Assembly (NCBI RefSeq): GCF_003480315.1 | Contig: NZ_QUIV01000002.1 | Span: forward strand, 159,406 to 223,405 | Direction: 5' to 3' | Length of the DNA stretch: 64,000 nt | From: Clostridium sp. AM33-3 | GTDB lineage: Bacteria; Bacillota; Clostridia; Lachnospirales; Lachnospiraceae | Part shown: one piece after another, positions 46,078-55,543 of the stretch | Layout: each line of letters begins with the position of its first letter | How positions within the stretch are numbered: position 1 is the stretch's first letter | Position numbers and translations under genes: made by a program | Notes under the pieces: model-generated | Databases searched by the model: none | The model's input: only the letters and a program-made list of their open reading frames with translations | What the model was told of the DNA's origin: nothing

Positions 46078-46815
46078 ATGGATGATTGCAGAACACTGCC
46101 TTTGCTGAGGGAGCTAAACATTCCCTGTTACATTCAGATCTATGACATTGTGTATGAGATGATCAGCAACGGGATTTTGAAAGAGGGCGACACCATTCCG
46201 GGGGAAAATGCAATGGCAGCCTACTGGAATGTGAGCCGCAGTACCATTCGTCTGGCCGTTCGAAAGCTTGAGGAGGATGGCCTGATCTACAAAATGCAGG
46301 GCAAAAAAACAACCGTGACCGGAAAGATGGAGCGTAGCCGCAGGGGGATCACCCAGATCGTACATCCCTGTCTGGCCGGATGCCTGCAGCCGGTTACCGG
46401 GACAACATCAAAGATTACCTTCCAGAATGGAGGAAAGCTGGTCAGCGATCTTCTCGGGCTTGACCGGGAATCCTTTATTGCCCTGGTAGTTAATACCAGC
46501 TATTATGTCGGTGAAGAGCACGTTGCCTCCTCTGTTGCGGCAATTCCGGTAACTGAGGTGGAAAAAATGGGGATCTCTGTGGATGATCAGTCCGCGATCG
46601 AACATTTTGTGCTGGAGGAGCTTTACAAAAAGGCCAGGCGCTCGGAGCTTGTCATGAGTGCCATGGAATGGGGCGAGGAAGAGGACGATAAGCCGAAAAC
46701 ACCTATTCTTCTCGTCATGGATGAGGTCCTTTCGGATACAGACCGGGCCATTTCCTATCATAAATACTGGATGGACAGCAACTGGTACCGCTTTTCCCTG
46801 GAACGCGGTCGTTAA
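46078..46815 (+). CDS. GntR-family regulator (HutC/UTRA type)
   Basis: A 245-residue regulator. The N-terminal winged helix-turn-helix (about 15-75) contains ILKEGDTIPGENAMAAYWNVS and STIRLAVRKLEEDGLI; the rest fits a UTRA ligand domain. It lies three bases after the phosphorylase gene within the operon it probably controls, through the palindrome at 44217-44233. Confidence 0.9.
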   Translation: MDDCRTLPLLRELNIPCYIQIYDIVYEMISNGILKEGDTIPGENAMAAYWNVSRSTIRLAVRKLEEDGLIYKMQGKKTTVTGKMERSRRGITQIVHPCLAGCLQPVTGTTSKITFQNGGKLVSDLLGLDRESFIALVVNTSYYVGEEHVASSVAAIPVTEVEKMGISVDDQSAIEHFVLEELYKKARRSELVMSAMEWGEEEDDKPKTPILLVMDEVLSDTDRAISYHKYWMDSNWYRFSLERGR

Positions 46816-46883
46816 GCAGGAATACAGCTGCCGGTGGGCAGTTTGTACATAAACAACTTTTATTTCCAATAAGGAGGAGTATC

Positions 46884-48068
46884 ATGAAAAAGAAAGTAGT
46901 AAGCGTAGCACTGGCAGCAGCAATGACAGCGGGCGTCCTGGCAGGATGCGGCGGCGGTTCTTCCAAAGAAACCACAAAAGCACCGGAAGCAGACAAGACC
47001 GAAACCAAAGCAGAGGCTGAGGAGAGCACCGAGGCAGCAGCAGAGGGAAGCGACAAACCGTTAAGGGTTGTATACCTGTGCAACGGAAGCCTGGGTGATA
47101 AGGGCTTTAACGATTCTGCTGAGCGTGGCATGCAGATGTTAAAGGACAAGCTGGGTGCCGAGGTTAAGACTGTAGAGATGGGACGTGACGAGACCAGCTA
47201 CGAGGGCAACTATCTGGATGTATCCGAGCAGGATTGGGATATGATTGTATCCGGTACCTGGTCTGTAAAAGAGCTGGCTCAGGACATTGCTTCCCAGTTC
47301 CCGGAGAAGCATTATCTGCTTTTCGATTCTGATGTAGATCGTGATGTAGTTGTTGACGGCAACATGATGGGTGTTAATTACTACTCCAATCAGGCAGCTT
47401 ATCTTGCAGGTGTTCTGGGAGCAAAGATGCTGGAGTCCGGCGATGCAAAGATCGATCCGTCCAAGAAGGTACTTGGCTTTGTCGGTTCCATGGATACCGC
47501 AAACATCAACGATTTCCTGGTAGGCTATCTGGAAGGTGTCAAATATGTAGATCCGGAGATCAAGGTCATGACCTCTTATGTAGGCTCCTTTGAGGATGTT
47601 TCCAAATGTATGGAGATGACCACCTAGCTGTACAATCAGGGCGCACAGGTAGTATATGCACCGGCTTCCCAGTCTATCCTTGGTGCGGCAACTGCAGCAC
47701 AGAATGCAGATAAGTACCTGATCGCATGTGACCAGGATCTGTACTCTGAGTTAGCTGAGTCTGATAAGGACCTGGCTGCGAACATCCTTTCTTCCAGCTT
47801 AAAGAATGTCGGCGAGTCTATCTTTACCGCAGTGGAAGGATGGCAGAAGGGCGAGATGAGCCTGGATCAGGACTATACTCTTGGTCTTGACAGCGGAGCA
47901 GTTGGTCTTGCAAAGAACGAGAACTATAAGGCGATCGTTCCGGAGGATATCCAGAAATTCATCGATGAGACCGAGCAGAAGGTTATCGATGGTGAGATCA
48001 CGGCAGGTACTGCATTTGATATGAGCACAGACGAGGTAGCAGCACTGCGTGACAGCATGAAACCGTGA
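46884..48068 (+). pseudogene. BMP-family nucleoside-binding lipoprotein with an in-frame amber stop
   Basis: A 394-codon frame interrupted by TAG at 47625-47627 (codon 248). The N-terminus is a lipoprotein signal with lipobox LAGC (Cys22) and a Ser/Glu/Ala-rich linker. The body fits BMP/Med nucleoside-binding proteins (LCNGSLGDKGFNDSAERGM). After the TAG the same frame continues without a shift through LYNQGAQVVYAPASQSI to DEVAALRDSMKP. A Lys or Gln codon changed by one base explains it. The truncated product would lack the second lobe. Readthrough or a sequencing error are alternatives. Other genes of the transporter are intact. Confidence 0.85.
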
Positions 48069-48098
48069 TATAACAGATAACGGCAATCAAATTTACCG

Positions 48099-48128
48099 CC
48101 GGAGGGGCCGGCTCCCCTCCGGTTTTTT
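48099..48128 (+). terminator. Terminator or attenuator after the BMP gene
   Basis: CCGGAGGGG (48099-48107) pairs with CCCCTCCGG (48114-48122), followed by six T. Placed between the binding-protein gene and the ABC genes, it may lower downstream transporter expression. Confidence 0.85.
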
Positions 48129-48192
48129 GCTACTTAAAAACAAATTTATAAACTGAAAATCAGGGAAACTGTTTACAGATGAGGTGTTGAAG

Positions 48193-49749
48193 ATGGCGGA
48201 AGAAGCTTTAAAAATGCCTCATATCGTCAAGGTCTACTCCAACGGAGTAATGGCAAATAAAGATGTGACATTGTCAGTAAACCGTGGTGAGATCCATGCT
48301 CTTTCCGGCGAGAACGGAGCTGGCAAATCCACACTCATGAAAATCCTGTTTGGGGAAGAACAGCCTACATCAGGAGAAATTTATATCAATGGAAACCAGG
48401 TACATATGACCTCCCCGCAGATGGCGATCAAGCTGGGTGTGGGCATGGTGCATCAGCATTTCATGCTGGTGCCGTCTTTGACAGTAACGGAAAATATCAT
48501 TATGGGCATGGAACCGGTGAAGGGTATTCGTGTGGATCTGGCTTATGCGAGACAGCAGGTAGAGGAGATGGGTAAAAAATTTAACCTCTATGTGGATCCC
48601 GATAAGCGGGTGGAGGATCTGACGGTAGGCCAGAAGCAGCGAGTGGAGATCTTAAAAGCGCTGTTTCGCGGTGCGAAGATCCTGATCCTGGATGAGCCGA
48701 CAGCAGTGCTGACTCCCCAGGAGACGCAGGAATTGTTTGATGAGCTTCTTCATTTAAAAGAGAATGGCTATACCATCATTTTTATTTCCCACAAGCTGCA
48801 GGAGATCAAGCAGATCTGCGACCGGATCACCATCATCCGCCGCGGTGTGACCATGGGCGTTCATGAGGTAGCCACCGTTACCGAGCAGGATATTTCCCGC
48901 CTGATGGTGGGACGTGATGTTATCCTGAACACCGAGAAGAGTCCCTGCAAGCCGGGTGAGGCGCTTGTAAAGATCAGGGATCTTGTGATCCTGGATGAAA
49001 ACGGAAAGCGTGCGGTAGACGGAATCTCCTTTACCTTAAGAAAAGGGGAAATCCTTGGAATTGCCGGTGTAGAAGGAAATGGTCAGACAGAGCTGGTAGA
49101 GGCCATGACCGGAATGGGAGGTTATACATCCGGCAGCATTGAAATCGGCGGAAAAGACATCCAGGGAAGCTCTGTCGCAGCTATTCGCGCATTGAAGGTG
49201 GCTCACATTCCGGAAGATCGTATGACCATGGGAATTGCCCCGAAGCTTTCCCTGACAGAAAATATGATCGCGGACAAATTAAACTGGAAAAAGTTTTTCA
49301 AAAACGGTATCATCAACCGCAAGGCTGTCCGTTCCTATGGCGATGAGATGGTAGATCAGTATCAGGTGCTCTGTAAATCCCAGGATGTTTCTATTGACAG
49401 CCTGTCAGGCGGAAATATTCAGAAGGTTGTTCTGGCCAGAGAACTGTCGGGTGACCCGCAGGTGATCATTGCCGATCAGCCGACCCGTGGTGTGGATGTC
49501 GGTGCAACGGAATTTATCCGCAAGCGCCTGGTAGAAGCCCGTGATGCGGGAAACGGTGTCATTCTGGTAACCTCAGATCTGAATGAGGTACTGGGACTGT
49601 CTGACAGTCTGCTGGTATTTTATGAGGGCAGGATCGCGGCGTACATCAAGGATACGACCAGCATGACGGAGGAAGAGCTTGGAACCTATATGCTGGGTAT
49701 CCAGAAACAGACAGAAGAAGAAATTCGGGAGGCGCGCCATGAACAGTAA
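48193..49749 (+). CDS. Nucleoside ABC transporter, double ATP-binding protein
   Basis: A 518-residue fusion of two ABC domains, as in the YufO/RbsA class. The first domain has Walker A GENGAGKST and signature LTVGQKQRVE; the second has the degenerate GVEGNGQTE and LSGGNIQKVV. It powers nucleoside uptake with the two permeases downstream and the BMP protein. ATG 48193 follows AGGTG. It overlaps the first permease by 11 bases. Confidence 0.94.
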   Translation: MAEEALKMPHIVKVYSNGVMANKDVTLSVNRGEIHALSGENGAGKSTLMKILFGEEQPTSGEIYINGNQVHMTSPQMAIKLGVGMVHQHFMLVPSLTVTENIIMGMEPVKGIRVDLAYARQQVEEMGKKFNLYVDPDKRVEDLTVGQKQRVEILKALFRGAKILILDEPTAVLTPQETQELFDELLHLKENGYTIIFISHKLQEIKQICDRITIIRRGVTMGVHEVATVTEQDISRLMVGRDVILNTEKSPCKPGEALVKIRDLVILDENGKRAVDGISFTLRKGEILGIAGVEGNGQTELVEAMTGMGGYTSGSIEIGGKDIQGSSVAAIRALKVAHIPEDRMTMGIAPKLSLTENMIADKLNWKKFFKNGIINRKAVRSYGDEMVDQYQVLCKSQDVSIDSLSGGNIQKVVLARELSGDPQVIIADQPTRGVDVGATEFIRKRLVEARDAGNGVILVTSDLNEVLGLSDSLLVFYEGRIAAYIKDTTSMTEEELGTYMLGIQKQTEEEIREARHEQ

Positions 49750-50818
49750 TAAAAAAATCAATCTGCTGGTAGATGCGGTAAAACTGGCACTGATTATCTT
49801 CATTGCCTGTGCGCTGGTTTCTCTGATCGTGCTGCTCGTCAGCGATGATCCGATGACAGCCATCACCAGCTTCTTTATCGGACCGTTTACCTCTCTGCGA
49901 AGAATCGGAAATATCATTGAGGCAGCAGCACCGCTTATGTTCACAGCTCTGGCTGTTATCATCATTTTCGGTTCCGGACAGTTTTCCATGATCGCGGAGG
50001 GTTCTTTCTTTATCGGAACCTCCGGAGCCATGATCATTGCGATCGCCTGCAAGCTCCCGGGCGGCGTTCATCCGGCTGTGGCTATTTTATTTGCCGGCTT
50101 CTGCGGTGCACTGGTATCCCTGGTACCGGCTGTGCTGAAGATGAAATGGAATGTCAGTGAGCTGGTTACTTCTATCATGTTTAACTATGTTGTGCAGTTT
50201 TTTGCGATTTATCTGGTCAGCTATCACTTCCGTGAGGTCAGCAGCTCCAGTCTGGCTTCTCTGAAATTTGAAGAGACGGCAGGCCTTCCGGTGGTAATCC
50301 CGGGAACCAGGATCCATGCCGGAATTGTATTGGGTATTGTGTTATGTATCCTGGTGTGGTTTTTCCTGTACCGGACTTCCTTTGGTACCAGGCTTCGTAT
50401 CACCGGTGAGAACCCACTGTTTGCAAAGTATTCCGGATTAAAGGTAACGAGCCTGATGCTTGTTGCCCAGATCATCGCAGGCGCAATTGCAGGAATGGGA
50501 GGCGGCGCTGAGATCCTCGGCATGTATAACCGTTTTAAATGGACCACATCCCCGGGCTATGGCTGGACCGGTATCGTGGTTGCGCTGCTTGCAAGAAGCA
50601 ATCCGCTTCTGGTTCCGCTTGCGGCAGCATTTATCGGCTATCTGAATGTAGGTGCGGATATTATGGCGCGCAGCTCCGATGTGGGACGTGAGGTTGTGGA
50701 CATCATTCAGGGTGTGATGATGTTCCTGATCGCAGCAGACGCATTGTTGAGGGGCTGGAGACAGAGACTGATCGTAAAAGCAGCAAAAGCAGAGGAAATG
50801 GAGGCGGCGCAGAAATGA
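49739..50818 (+). CDS. Nucleoside ABC transporter permease (YufP-like)
   Basis: A 359-residue BPD_transp_2 family membrane protein with about ten hydrophobic segments. ATG 49739 is chosen for GGGAGG upstream, inside the ATPase gene. It overlaps the next permease by 4 bases (ATGA). Confidence 0.93.
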   Translation: MNSNKKINLLVDAVKLALIIFIACALVSLIVLLVSDDPMTAITSFFIGPFTSLRRIGNIIEAAAPLMFTALAVIIIFGSGQFSMIAEGSFFIGTSGAMIIAIACKLPGGVHPAVAILFAGFCGALVSLVPAVLKMKWNVSELVTSIMFNYVVQFFAIYLVSYHFREVSSSSLASLKFEETAGLPVVIPGTRIHAGIVLGIVLCILVWFFLYRTSFGTRLRITGENPLFAKYSGLKVTSLMLVAQIIAGAIAGMGGGAEILGMYNRFKWTTSPGYGWTGIVVALLARSNPLLVPLAAAFIGYLNVGADIMARSSDVGREVVDIIQGVMMFLIAADALLRGWRQRLIVKAAKAEEMEAAQK

Positions 50819-51753
50819 AAGTACTGAGTTATATCATCAGCCCGGAATTTGTGTATATGTGGATTCGTGTGGCAACTCCGATCATCTTTTCTTCTCTGGG
50901 CGGCGTGATCTGTTCCCGCGCCGGAGTTGTAAACTTAGGTCTGGAAGGAATCATGCTGATTTCTGCCCTGGCCGGAGTGCTTGGCAGTGCCTTTGGAGGC
51001 AGCCTGCTCTGGGGTATGGTGGCTGGTCTGGCGGCAGCCCTGGCAGTCAGTGCGCTGTTTGCGTATTTCCATCTGGTATTAAAGGCTAACAACGTGCTTT
51101 GCGGTACGGCAGTCAACACCATGGCTTCCGGTCTGACTGTATTTGTGCTCCAGCTGGCAACCGGTGAGAAGGGCAATTCCTCTTCCCTGAAGAGCTTTGC
51201 TTTTCCGCAGGTAAACATTCCGGTGATCAAAGATATCCCGGTGCTGGGCAGCATCATTTCCGGACACAACGCGCTGACCTACTTCGCCCTGCTTATGGTG
51301 TTTGTGATCTGGTTTTTCCTGTATAAGACCCCAATGGGACTTCGCATGCGTGCGGTAGGTGAGAATCCGGATGCGGCTTCCAGTGTAGGACAGAATGTAA
51401 CGGGGATCCGTTTCCTGGCGATCCTGCTCTGTGGTGTCCTGACCGGTCTTGGCGGTATGTATCTTTCCATGGGCTATTTGACCATGTTTGTACGTGATAT
51501 GACGGCAGGCCGCGGCTTTATCGCCCTGGCGGCATGCTCCATGGGACAGGCAACCCCGGTGGGCGCACTGTTATCTTCCATGATCTTCGCGTTCTTCGAC
51601 GGACTGTCCAATATCCTGCAGGTACTGAAAATCCCGTCTGAGTTTATTCAGATGCTTCCGTATCTGGCAACCATTGCAGGTCTGACTGTTTATTCCATTC
51701 AGAAGGCTGCAGCGGCTGAGAAAAAAATGAAAAATTTAAAGGAGGCAAACTAA
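50815..51753 (+). CDS. Nucleoside ABC transporter permease (YufQ-like)
   Basis: A 312-residue BPD_transp_2 permease. VVNLGLEGIMLISALAG near residue 40 is the family signature, and about eight to ten helices are seen. It pairs with the preceding permease and is translationally coupled to it. Confidence 0.93.
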   Translation: MKVLSYIISPEFVYMWIRVATPIIFSSLGGVICSRAGVVNLGLEGIMLISALAGVLGSAFGGSLLWGMVAGLAAALAVSALFAYFHLVLKANNVLCGTAVNTMASGLTVFVLQLATGEKGNSSSLKSFAFPQVNIPVIKDIPVLGSIISGHNALTYFALLMVFVIWFFLYKTPMGLRMRAVGENPDAASSVGQNVTGIRFLAILLCGVLTGLGGMYLSMGYLTMFVRDMTAGRGFIALAACSMGQATPVGALLSSMIFAFFDGLSNILQVLKIPSEFIQMLPYLATIAGLTVYSIQKAAAAEKKMKNLKEAN

Positions 51754-52530
51754 ATGGCTCTTGATAAAGAAAGTAAGACTTTGGGTAAAAAACAGTATCA
51801 TATTCACTTAAAACCGGGTGATATCGGAAAATATGTTCTTCTTCCGGGAGATCCGGCACGCTCTGACCGCGTGGCAAAATATCTGGACAATGCAGAGCTC
51901 GTTGCAAATAACCGCGAGCACAGAACCTTTACCGGTTATTATAAGGGAGTCAGGGTTTCTGTAACCTCTACCGGAATGGGATGTCCGTCTGCAGCGATCG
52001 CAGCAGAGGAGCTGATGAACATTGGTGCAGAGTGCCTGATCCGAATCGGAAGCAGTGCAGCACTGCAGGATGGAATCAGCATCGGAGATCTGATGATTTC
52101 CACCGGCTCCATGAAAAATGAGGGAACCAGCCGCTTTTATGTGCCGGATTGCTTCCCGTCTGTACCGGATTTCGATCTGACCCGTACCATCATCGATACG
52201 GCAAGAGAGATGCAGCCGGAGTTAAAGGGAAAGGTTTTCTACGGGATCAATGCATCGGATGACGCATTCTACGGAGAAACTCAGGAGTGGATCGAAAAGC
52301 TGTCCTCCTATGGCTGCCTGAACGTAGAGATGGAAAGCTCTGCGCTGTATACCGTATGTACCAGAAGAAAAAAACGCGCAGCAATGATCAGTGCAGTTTC
52401 CGGAAACCTGATCACCGGAGAGGTTATTTACGAGACCGCAAACGAAGGTCTGGCTACCGGCTGGGATGAAGAGATCCGTGTGGTTCTGGAAGCCATTTAC
52501 CGTTTCGACAGGGAACACGCTGCAGAATAA
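51754..52530 (+). CDS. Uridine phosphorylase family protein (copy 2)
   Basis: A 258-residue nucleoside phosphorylase. LPGDPARSDRVAKYL, TSTGMGCPSAAIAAEEL and NVEMESSALY are the Udp/PNP signatures; the canonical MES motif, which copies 1 and 3 lack (MEC), suggests a classical uridine phosphorylase. AAAGGAGG precedes the ATG, which directly follows the permease stop. Confidence 0.92.
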   Translation: MALDKESKTLGKKQYHIHLKPGDIGKYVLLPGDPARSDRVAKYLDNAELVANNREHRTFTGYYKGVRVSVTSTGMGCPSAAIAAEELMNIGAECLIRIGSSAALQDGISIGDLMISTGSMKNEGTSRFYVPDCFPSVPDFDLTRTIIDTAREMQPELKGKVFYGINASDDAFYGETQEWIEKLSSYGCLNVEMESSALYTVCTRRKKRAAMISAVSGNLITGEVIYETANEGLATGWDEEIRVVLEAIYRFDREHAAE

Positions 52531-52556
52531 AAAACGCATCAGTAAAGGAGAAGGCC

Positions 52557-53333
52557 ATGAGCGAAGAAAAAACCATGCATTTGGGGGTAACTTCTGACCA
52601 GGTGGGAAAGTATGTATTTCTGCCGGGCAGCGTAGAGCGCGCGAGCCTGATCGCGAAGCATTTTGACAATTCGGTGAAGATCGCCCATAACCGGGAATAT
52701 TTGACTTACACCGGTACCCTGGAGGGCGTTCCGGTCACAGTGACCAGTACCGGTATCGGCGGCCCATCTGCCGGAATTGCCATTGAGGAATTGTATTCCT
52801 GCGGAGCCCATACCATGATGCGGATCGGTTCCGCGGCATCTACATCACCGAAGGTAAAGCTCGGTGATGTGGTGATCCCAAACGGAGCAGTGAGGATGGA
52901 GGGCACAGGAAATCATTACCTGCCCTTTGAATTTCCTGCAGTGCCGGATTTTGAGATGTTAAGGGCGCTGGAAGAGGCAGCAGAGAAGCTTGGCTATCCG
53001 TATAACATCGGTGTGACCATCACGAAGGATTCCTATTATACGGAAGCAGAGCCGGAAACAAAGCCGGTTTATTATGAATTAAAGGAAAAGTGGGATTCCT
53101 ATTTAAAGGGCGGCGCAACGAACACCAGCATGGAATGCTCTGTTCTGTTTCTGATCGGGGCATCCTTAGGCATCCGTACTTCCAGCGTCATGATCAGCGC
53201 TACCAATTTTGGAGAGTACTCCAATGACGCCGATGATTATCCAAGCGGCTGGGAAGAGCGCGCCATTGAGGTAGGGATTGAGGCGATGAAGATCATGATC
53301 CGGAAAGACAGACAGGCCGCTGCTTCTGTATAG
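52557..53333 (+). CDS. Uridine phosphorylase family protein (copy 3)
   Basis: A 258-residue paralogue of copy 1: the phosphate loop is LPGSVERASLIAKHFDN and the ribose-site segment is SMECSVLF. AAAGGAG precedes the ATG. It is the last gene of the nucleoside operon. Three related phosphorylases in one operon point to differing base preferences. Confidence 0.9.
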   Translation: MSEEKTMHLGVTSDQVGKYVFLPGSVERASLIAKHFDNSVKIAHNREYLTYTGTLEGVPVTVTSTGIGGPSAGIAIEELYSCGAHTMMRIGSAASTSPKVKLGDVVIPNGAVRMEGTGNHYLPFEFPAVPDFEMLRALEEAAEKLGYPYNIGVTITKDSYYTEAEPETKPVYYELKEKWDSYLKGGATNTSMECSVLFLIGASLGIRTSSVMISATNFGEYSNDADDYPSGWEERAIEVGIEAMKIMIRKDRQAAASV

Positions 53334-53366
53334 CTTCCGTATAGAAAGTTTCCATGAGGGAGCGTT

Positions 53367-54677
53367 CTATCGGTGAACCGAAGGGTCTATGCCGATCCGG
53401 ACCATGGCCGTGAAAGTATCATCATTAAAGTAAACATCAAATTCGTCTTCGGGGCGGTTCAGGATGCGCTGGATACTCAGCATCCCGAGCCCCCCGTCTT
53501 TTTTGCTGGAAAGAATCTTTCCGTTTTTCTCATGAATGGTGCCATGATAGGCATTTTCCACCAGCATGAGCAGGTGCTCGCCGTCCATGCGAGCCTGAAT
53601 GCGGATGAACGGACCCTGAGTCACCTTTTTCGAAGCTTCGATGGCATTTTCAAGCAGGTTTCCGATGACGATGCATAAGGTCAGGTCATCAATGGGGATG
53701 TGGGCGGATAAATCCAGGCGGGCAGCGAAGGCAATTCCGGCTTTTTCGGCCCGTGCCGCATATTCCCGGATCAGGCCGTTTACCGCCTGATTTTCGCAGA
53801 AAATCTTCTGTTCAGAGGTCTCAAGCTCTTTCTGAAGATTCTTTAAATATTTTATCTGCTGCTCTCTGTCCATATAGAGCAGTGCATGGATGTGATGCCG
53901 GAAATCATGCCGGATGATACGGACCTGTTCCATGTAGTCCAGAGTCTGGTTGTAGTGCTCCCGCTGTTTGCTGATCATCTGGCGGGCAAAGGTCAGCTCT
54001 TCCTCAGTCTGTTTGCGTTTCACGATCTGTGCGGTGCTGTTTAAGGTCAGCATATAGAGCAGCAGCAGGCTGACACAGAGAATGAGAAAGAAAAGAAGGA
54101 GACTCCGGCTCTGACCGGATGGAATGCCGTAAGGAAACAGGGCGCGCTCGCCGGTCAGCTGGATGAAGAGAAACAGCGCCGGATAGGCAGCTAACAGCAG
54201 GGAAAAGCGGGCTGAGAGACTCCCGAAGATTTCCCTTGCCCGCTTTTTCATCCAGAAATGCACGAACAGGCAGCAGAGCGAGGCATTGAGCAGAGAGACG
54301 AGCGTGCAGAGCTGTTCTTCGGACAATGGAAGCAATGTGTGGAAGCACCAGGCTGTAAAGCGGTTCAGGAACGAAGAAAGATTGGAAAGCATCCAGGCTG
54401 ACAGGTAGAAAAACAGCTTTTCCACCGCAGAGCCCCTAAAAAAGATCAGGAGCAGCAGAAAAAACAGGCACGAAAAAATGCCCTGGAAGATCCAGAAGGT
54501 GCGGTCCGGGATGTGGAACAGGGACTGGGTAAAGATCATGATGACCCACAGATAAACGGAGCAGGCCGCGATGGTTTCCCTGTTTTTCTGTTTTGGCTCC
54601 AGGCAGAGAAAGATGGGCATCATGCGCACGGACAGATTGATCAGATCCTGGAAAACACTGCAGGCAGCATCGTTCAT
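53367..54677 (-). CDS. AgrC-like sensor histidine kinase (GHKL type)
   Basis: A 436-residue kinase: about six N-terminal membrane helices (1-220), a coiled-coil linker, the phospho-acceptor His in IRHDFRHHIHALLY, and a GHKL ATPase domain with NLLENAIEAS and GGLGMLSIQRI. It overlaps nothing but follows its regulator gene by 15 bp. No AgrB or AgrD peptide gene is nearby, so the signal is probably not an adjacent autoinducer. Confidence 0.92.
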   Translation of the reverse strand: MNDAACSVFQDLINLSVRMMPIFLCLEPKQKNRETIAACSVYLWVIMIFTQSLFHIPDRTFWIFQGIFSCLFFLLLLIFFRGSAVEKLFFYLSAWMLSNLSSFLNRFTAWCFHTLLPLSEEQLCTLVSLLNASLCCLFVHFWMKKRAREIFGSLSARFSLLLAAYPALFLFIQLTGERALFPYGIPSGQSRSLLLFFLILCVSLLLLYMLTLNSTAQIVKRKQTEEELTFARQMISKQREHYNQTLDYMEQVRIIRHDFRHHIHALLYMDREQQIKYLKNLQKELETSEQKIFCENQAVNGLIREYAARAEKAGIAFAARLDLSAHIPIDDLTLCIVIGNLLENAIEASKKVTQGPFIRIQARMDGEHLLMLVENAYHGTIHEKNGKILSSKKDGGLGMLSIQRILNRPEDEFDVYFNDDTFTAMVRIGIDPSVHR

Positions 54678-54692
54678 AAGTAAGATTCTCCT

Positions 54693-55400
54693 TTAACGCA
54701 GGCGGTAATGATAGTAGGCATTTTTGGCTTCCTTATAGAAGGCGCGGGAAATGGGAACGGAGGTGCCGTCTTCCATCCGGAAGAAGGTATCCTCCAGTGT
54801 GCGGACATGTACCAGATTGACAATGTAGCTCTGGTGGCAGCGCAGAAAAATTTCCTGTTCCGCTACAGATTCCAGGATCGAGGAAAGCTTCTGGCTTAAA
54901 GGAACAACACTGCCGTCGGTCAGGGTCGCATATACCTTGTGAAGCCGGTTCTCGAAATGGGAGATGCGCTCCAGCGAAAGCTCTACCGGAACCCGGTTTA
55001 CTATGACAGAGAGACTGGCCTGGGGCAGGGAAAGACGCTGCCTGTAAACACGGTCCATGGTTTCTTCAAAGTCCTCCCAGCCCACGGGCTTTAACAGAAA
55101 GCCGGAGGCGCAGACACGGTAGCTGTCTACCGCGGATTCCAGGGAGGAGGTGATAAAGATGATGACCGGATCCGCATATAATTTCAGAAGATCGGCTGCT
55201 CCCTGAATGCCGCTTTTTCCGGGCATCAGGACATCGAGAAGGTATAGATCGCAGGCTCTGCCGGTGTCCAGGACATCCTGCATGGAATGAAAAATCTCAA
55301 ATTCGGCCGGCTGTTTCCGGGCGTCAAAATAGCGCTTTGCGTATTGCTCCACCAGCTCCCGCTCTTCTCTTGTATCGTCACATATGGCAATTTTCAGCAT
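54693..55400 (-). CDS. LytTR-type response regulator (AgrA-like)
   Basis: A 235-residue regulator. The receiver has the acidic pair Asp8/Asp9 and phospho-acceptor Asp56 (YLLDVLMPG), with Lys in LLKPVGWEDF; the C-terminal LytTR domain covers about 130-235. ATG 55400 follows AGGAGAT. It is divergent from the symporter gene, its most likely target. Confidence 0.92.
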   Translation of the reverse strand: MLKIAICDDTREERELVEQYAKRYFDARKQPAEFEIFHSMQDVLDTGRACDLYLLDVLMPGKSGIQGAADLLKLYADPVIIFITSSLESAVDSYRVCASGFLLKPVGWEDFEETMDRVYRQRLSLPQASLSVIVNRVPVELSLERISHFENRLHKVYATLTDGSVVPLSQKLSSILESVAEQEIFLRCHQSYIVNLVHVRTLEDTFFRMEDGTSVPISRAFYKEAKNAYYHYRLR

Positions 55401-55543
55401 GGCATTATCTCCTGGTTGCATATTTGGTCCTGTTTTTGCAGAATTGGAAGTTTTGCATACATCAAACCTGTGGTAAACTAAAAACATAAACAATTTATAC
55501 AACTTTTTGTCAGGGTTGTCAAATATTACAGGAGGGTATGTGT

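Noticed and set aside
47625..47627. TAG as a pyrrolysine codon
   Set aside because: No pyl genes in view, and BMP proteins are not known to carry pyrrolysine; a simple nonsense change is enough.
53334..53366. Terminator between copy 3 phosphorylase and the AgrC-like gene
   Set aside because: An imperfect CCGTATAGAA / TTCTATCGG repeat is present, but it has a large loop, a bulge and no T-run.
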